Part shown: positions 63,933 to 64,000 of the stretch, one piece after another
Layout of the letters: each line of letters opens with the position of its first letter
How positions within the stretch are numbered: position 1 is the first letter of the stretch
Source of the DNA: Anaerolineales bacterium
GTDB taxonomy: Bacteria; Chloroflexota; Anaerolineae; JAAEKA01
Assembly: GCA_020634615.1 (NCBI GenBank)
Contig: JACKBI010000011.1
Coordinates: 154,938-218,937, forward strand
Length of the DNA: 64,000 bases
Direction of reading: 5' to 3'
Program-made: the position numbers and the translations under genes
The notes under the pieces: generated by a model
Seen by the model: the letters and a program-made list of their open reading frames with translations, nothing else
Databases searched by the model: none
What the model was told of the DNA's origin: nothing

Positions 63933-64000
63933 GTGTTCCAACAACTCATTCTTGTCGGCAACCTCGGCGGCGATTCTGAGCTGCGCTACACCAGCGACGG
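63933..64000 (+). CDS. ssb: single-stranded DNA-binding protein (3' part outside window)
   Basis: Only the first 22 codons are inside the window: MFQQLILVGNLGGDSELRYT and SD. This is the canonical SSB start (VGNLGxDxELRYT). The start is GTG, supported by AGGAGG 7-12 bp upstream. The product should coat single-stranded DNA in replication and repair. It was too short to be reported in the usual ORF search. Confidence 0.85.
   Translation, partial: MFQQLILVGNLGGDSELRYTSD

Overview
The window looks like a chromosomal segment of a GC-rich bacterium, most likely a member of the Chloroflexota (Anaerolineae/Caldilineae type). Reasons: the gene content (bactofilin, DUF4446, DUF1269, SHOCT and DUF6325 proteins, an acyl-ACP-reductase-like protein, CSLA-like GT2, GT39), T/P/A-rich stalks ending in a short hydrophobic C-terminus (LWLPLILH), clear sigma70-type promoters, and many dispersed repeats. 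This assignment is inference from protein character, not from a database search. No prophage, integrase, transposase gene or CRISPR array is visible.

Layout. 1-3.6 kb: end of a YbbR/CdaR-like gene, a GT4 and a membrane GT2 glycosyltransferase. 3.9-7.5 kb (minus): small membrane and stress-type proteins (DUF1269, SHOCT, DUF6325) and an internally deleted remnant of a SulP transporter. 7.8-9.8 kb (minus): prs, DUF4446 and bactofilin, overlapping. 9.9-11.4 kb: rdgB and a class III cyclase, coupled. 11.5-15.8 kb: DinB, an alpha/beta hydrolase, a HigBA-type toxin-antitoxin pair, trxB and prmA. 15.9-20.2 kb (minus): dnaJ, a small membrane protein, coaE and an ABC-F ATPase. 20.5-22.2 kb: a membrane protein and a radical SAM enzyme. 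22.2-28.3 kb: a complete branched-chain amino acid (Liv) ABC importer behind a perfect consensus promoter. 28.4-32.5 kb: an MBL hydrolase, an acyl-ACP-reductase-like protein and a thioesterase. 32.5-37.8 kb (minus): two very unusual glycosidase/coiled-coil/amidase proteins. 38.4-40.9 kb: a secreted dockerin plus Asp-box propeller protein. 41-46.8 kb: ammonium transporter, an unknown gene, SCP2, PlsC-type acyltransferase and an SDR. 47-52.2 kb: ftsH, a PIG-L deacetylase, a beta-CASP nuclease and a TetR regulator. 52.4-58 kb (minus): LysM lipoprotein, Glu/Leu dehydrogenase, methyltransferase and a GT39 enzyme. 58.3-63.1 kb (minus): proS and a pentulose operon (ribulokinase-araD). The right edge has tRNA-Asp and the start of ssb.

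Translation coupling is common: ATGA, GTGA or TGATG overlaps link at least eight gene pairs. Three genes seem to be transcribed without a leader.

The most unusual material is repetitive DNA and modular proteins: a MITE-like 86/87-bp element with 18-bp terminal inverted repeats (two copies), a 256-bp element with perfect 16-bp terminal inverted repeats, heptanucleotide tandem repeats (two of them inside reading frames), a 46-bp perfect palindrome, and the tandem glycosidase/pseudo-amidase proteins.
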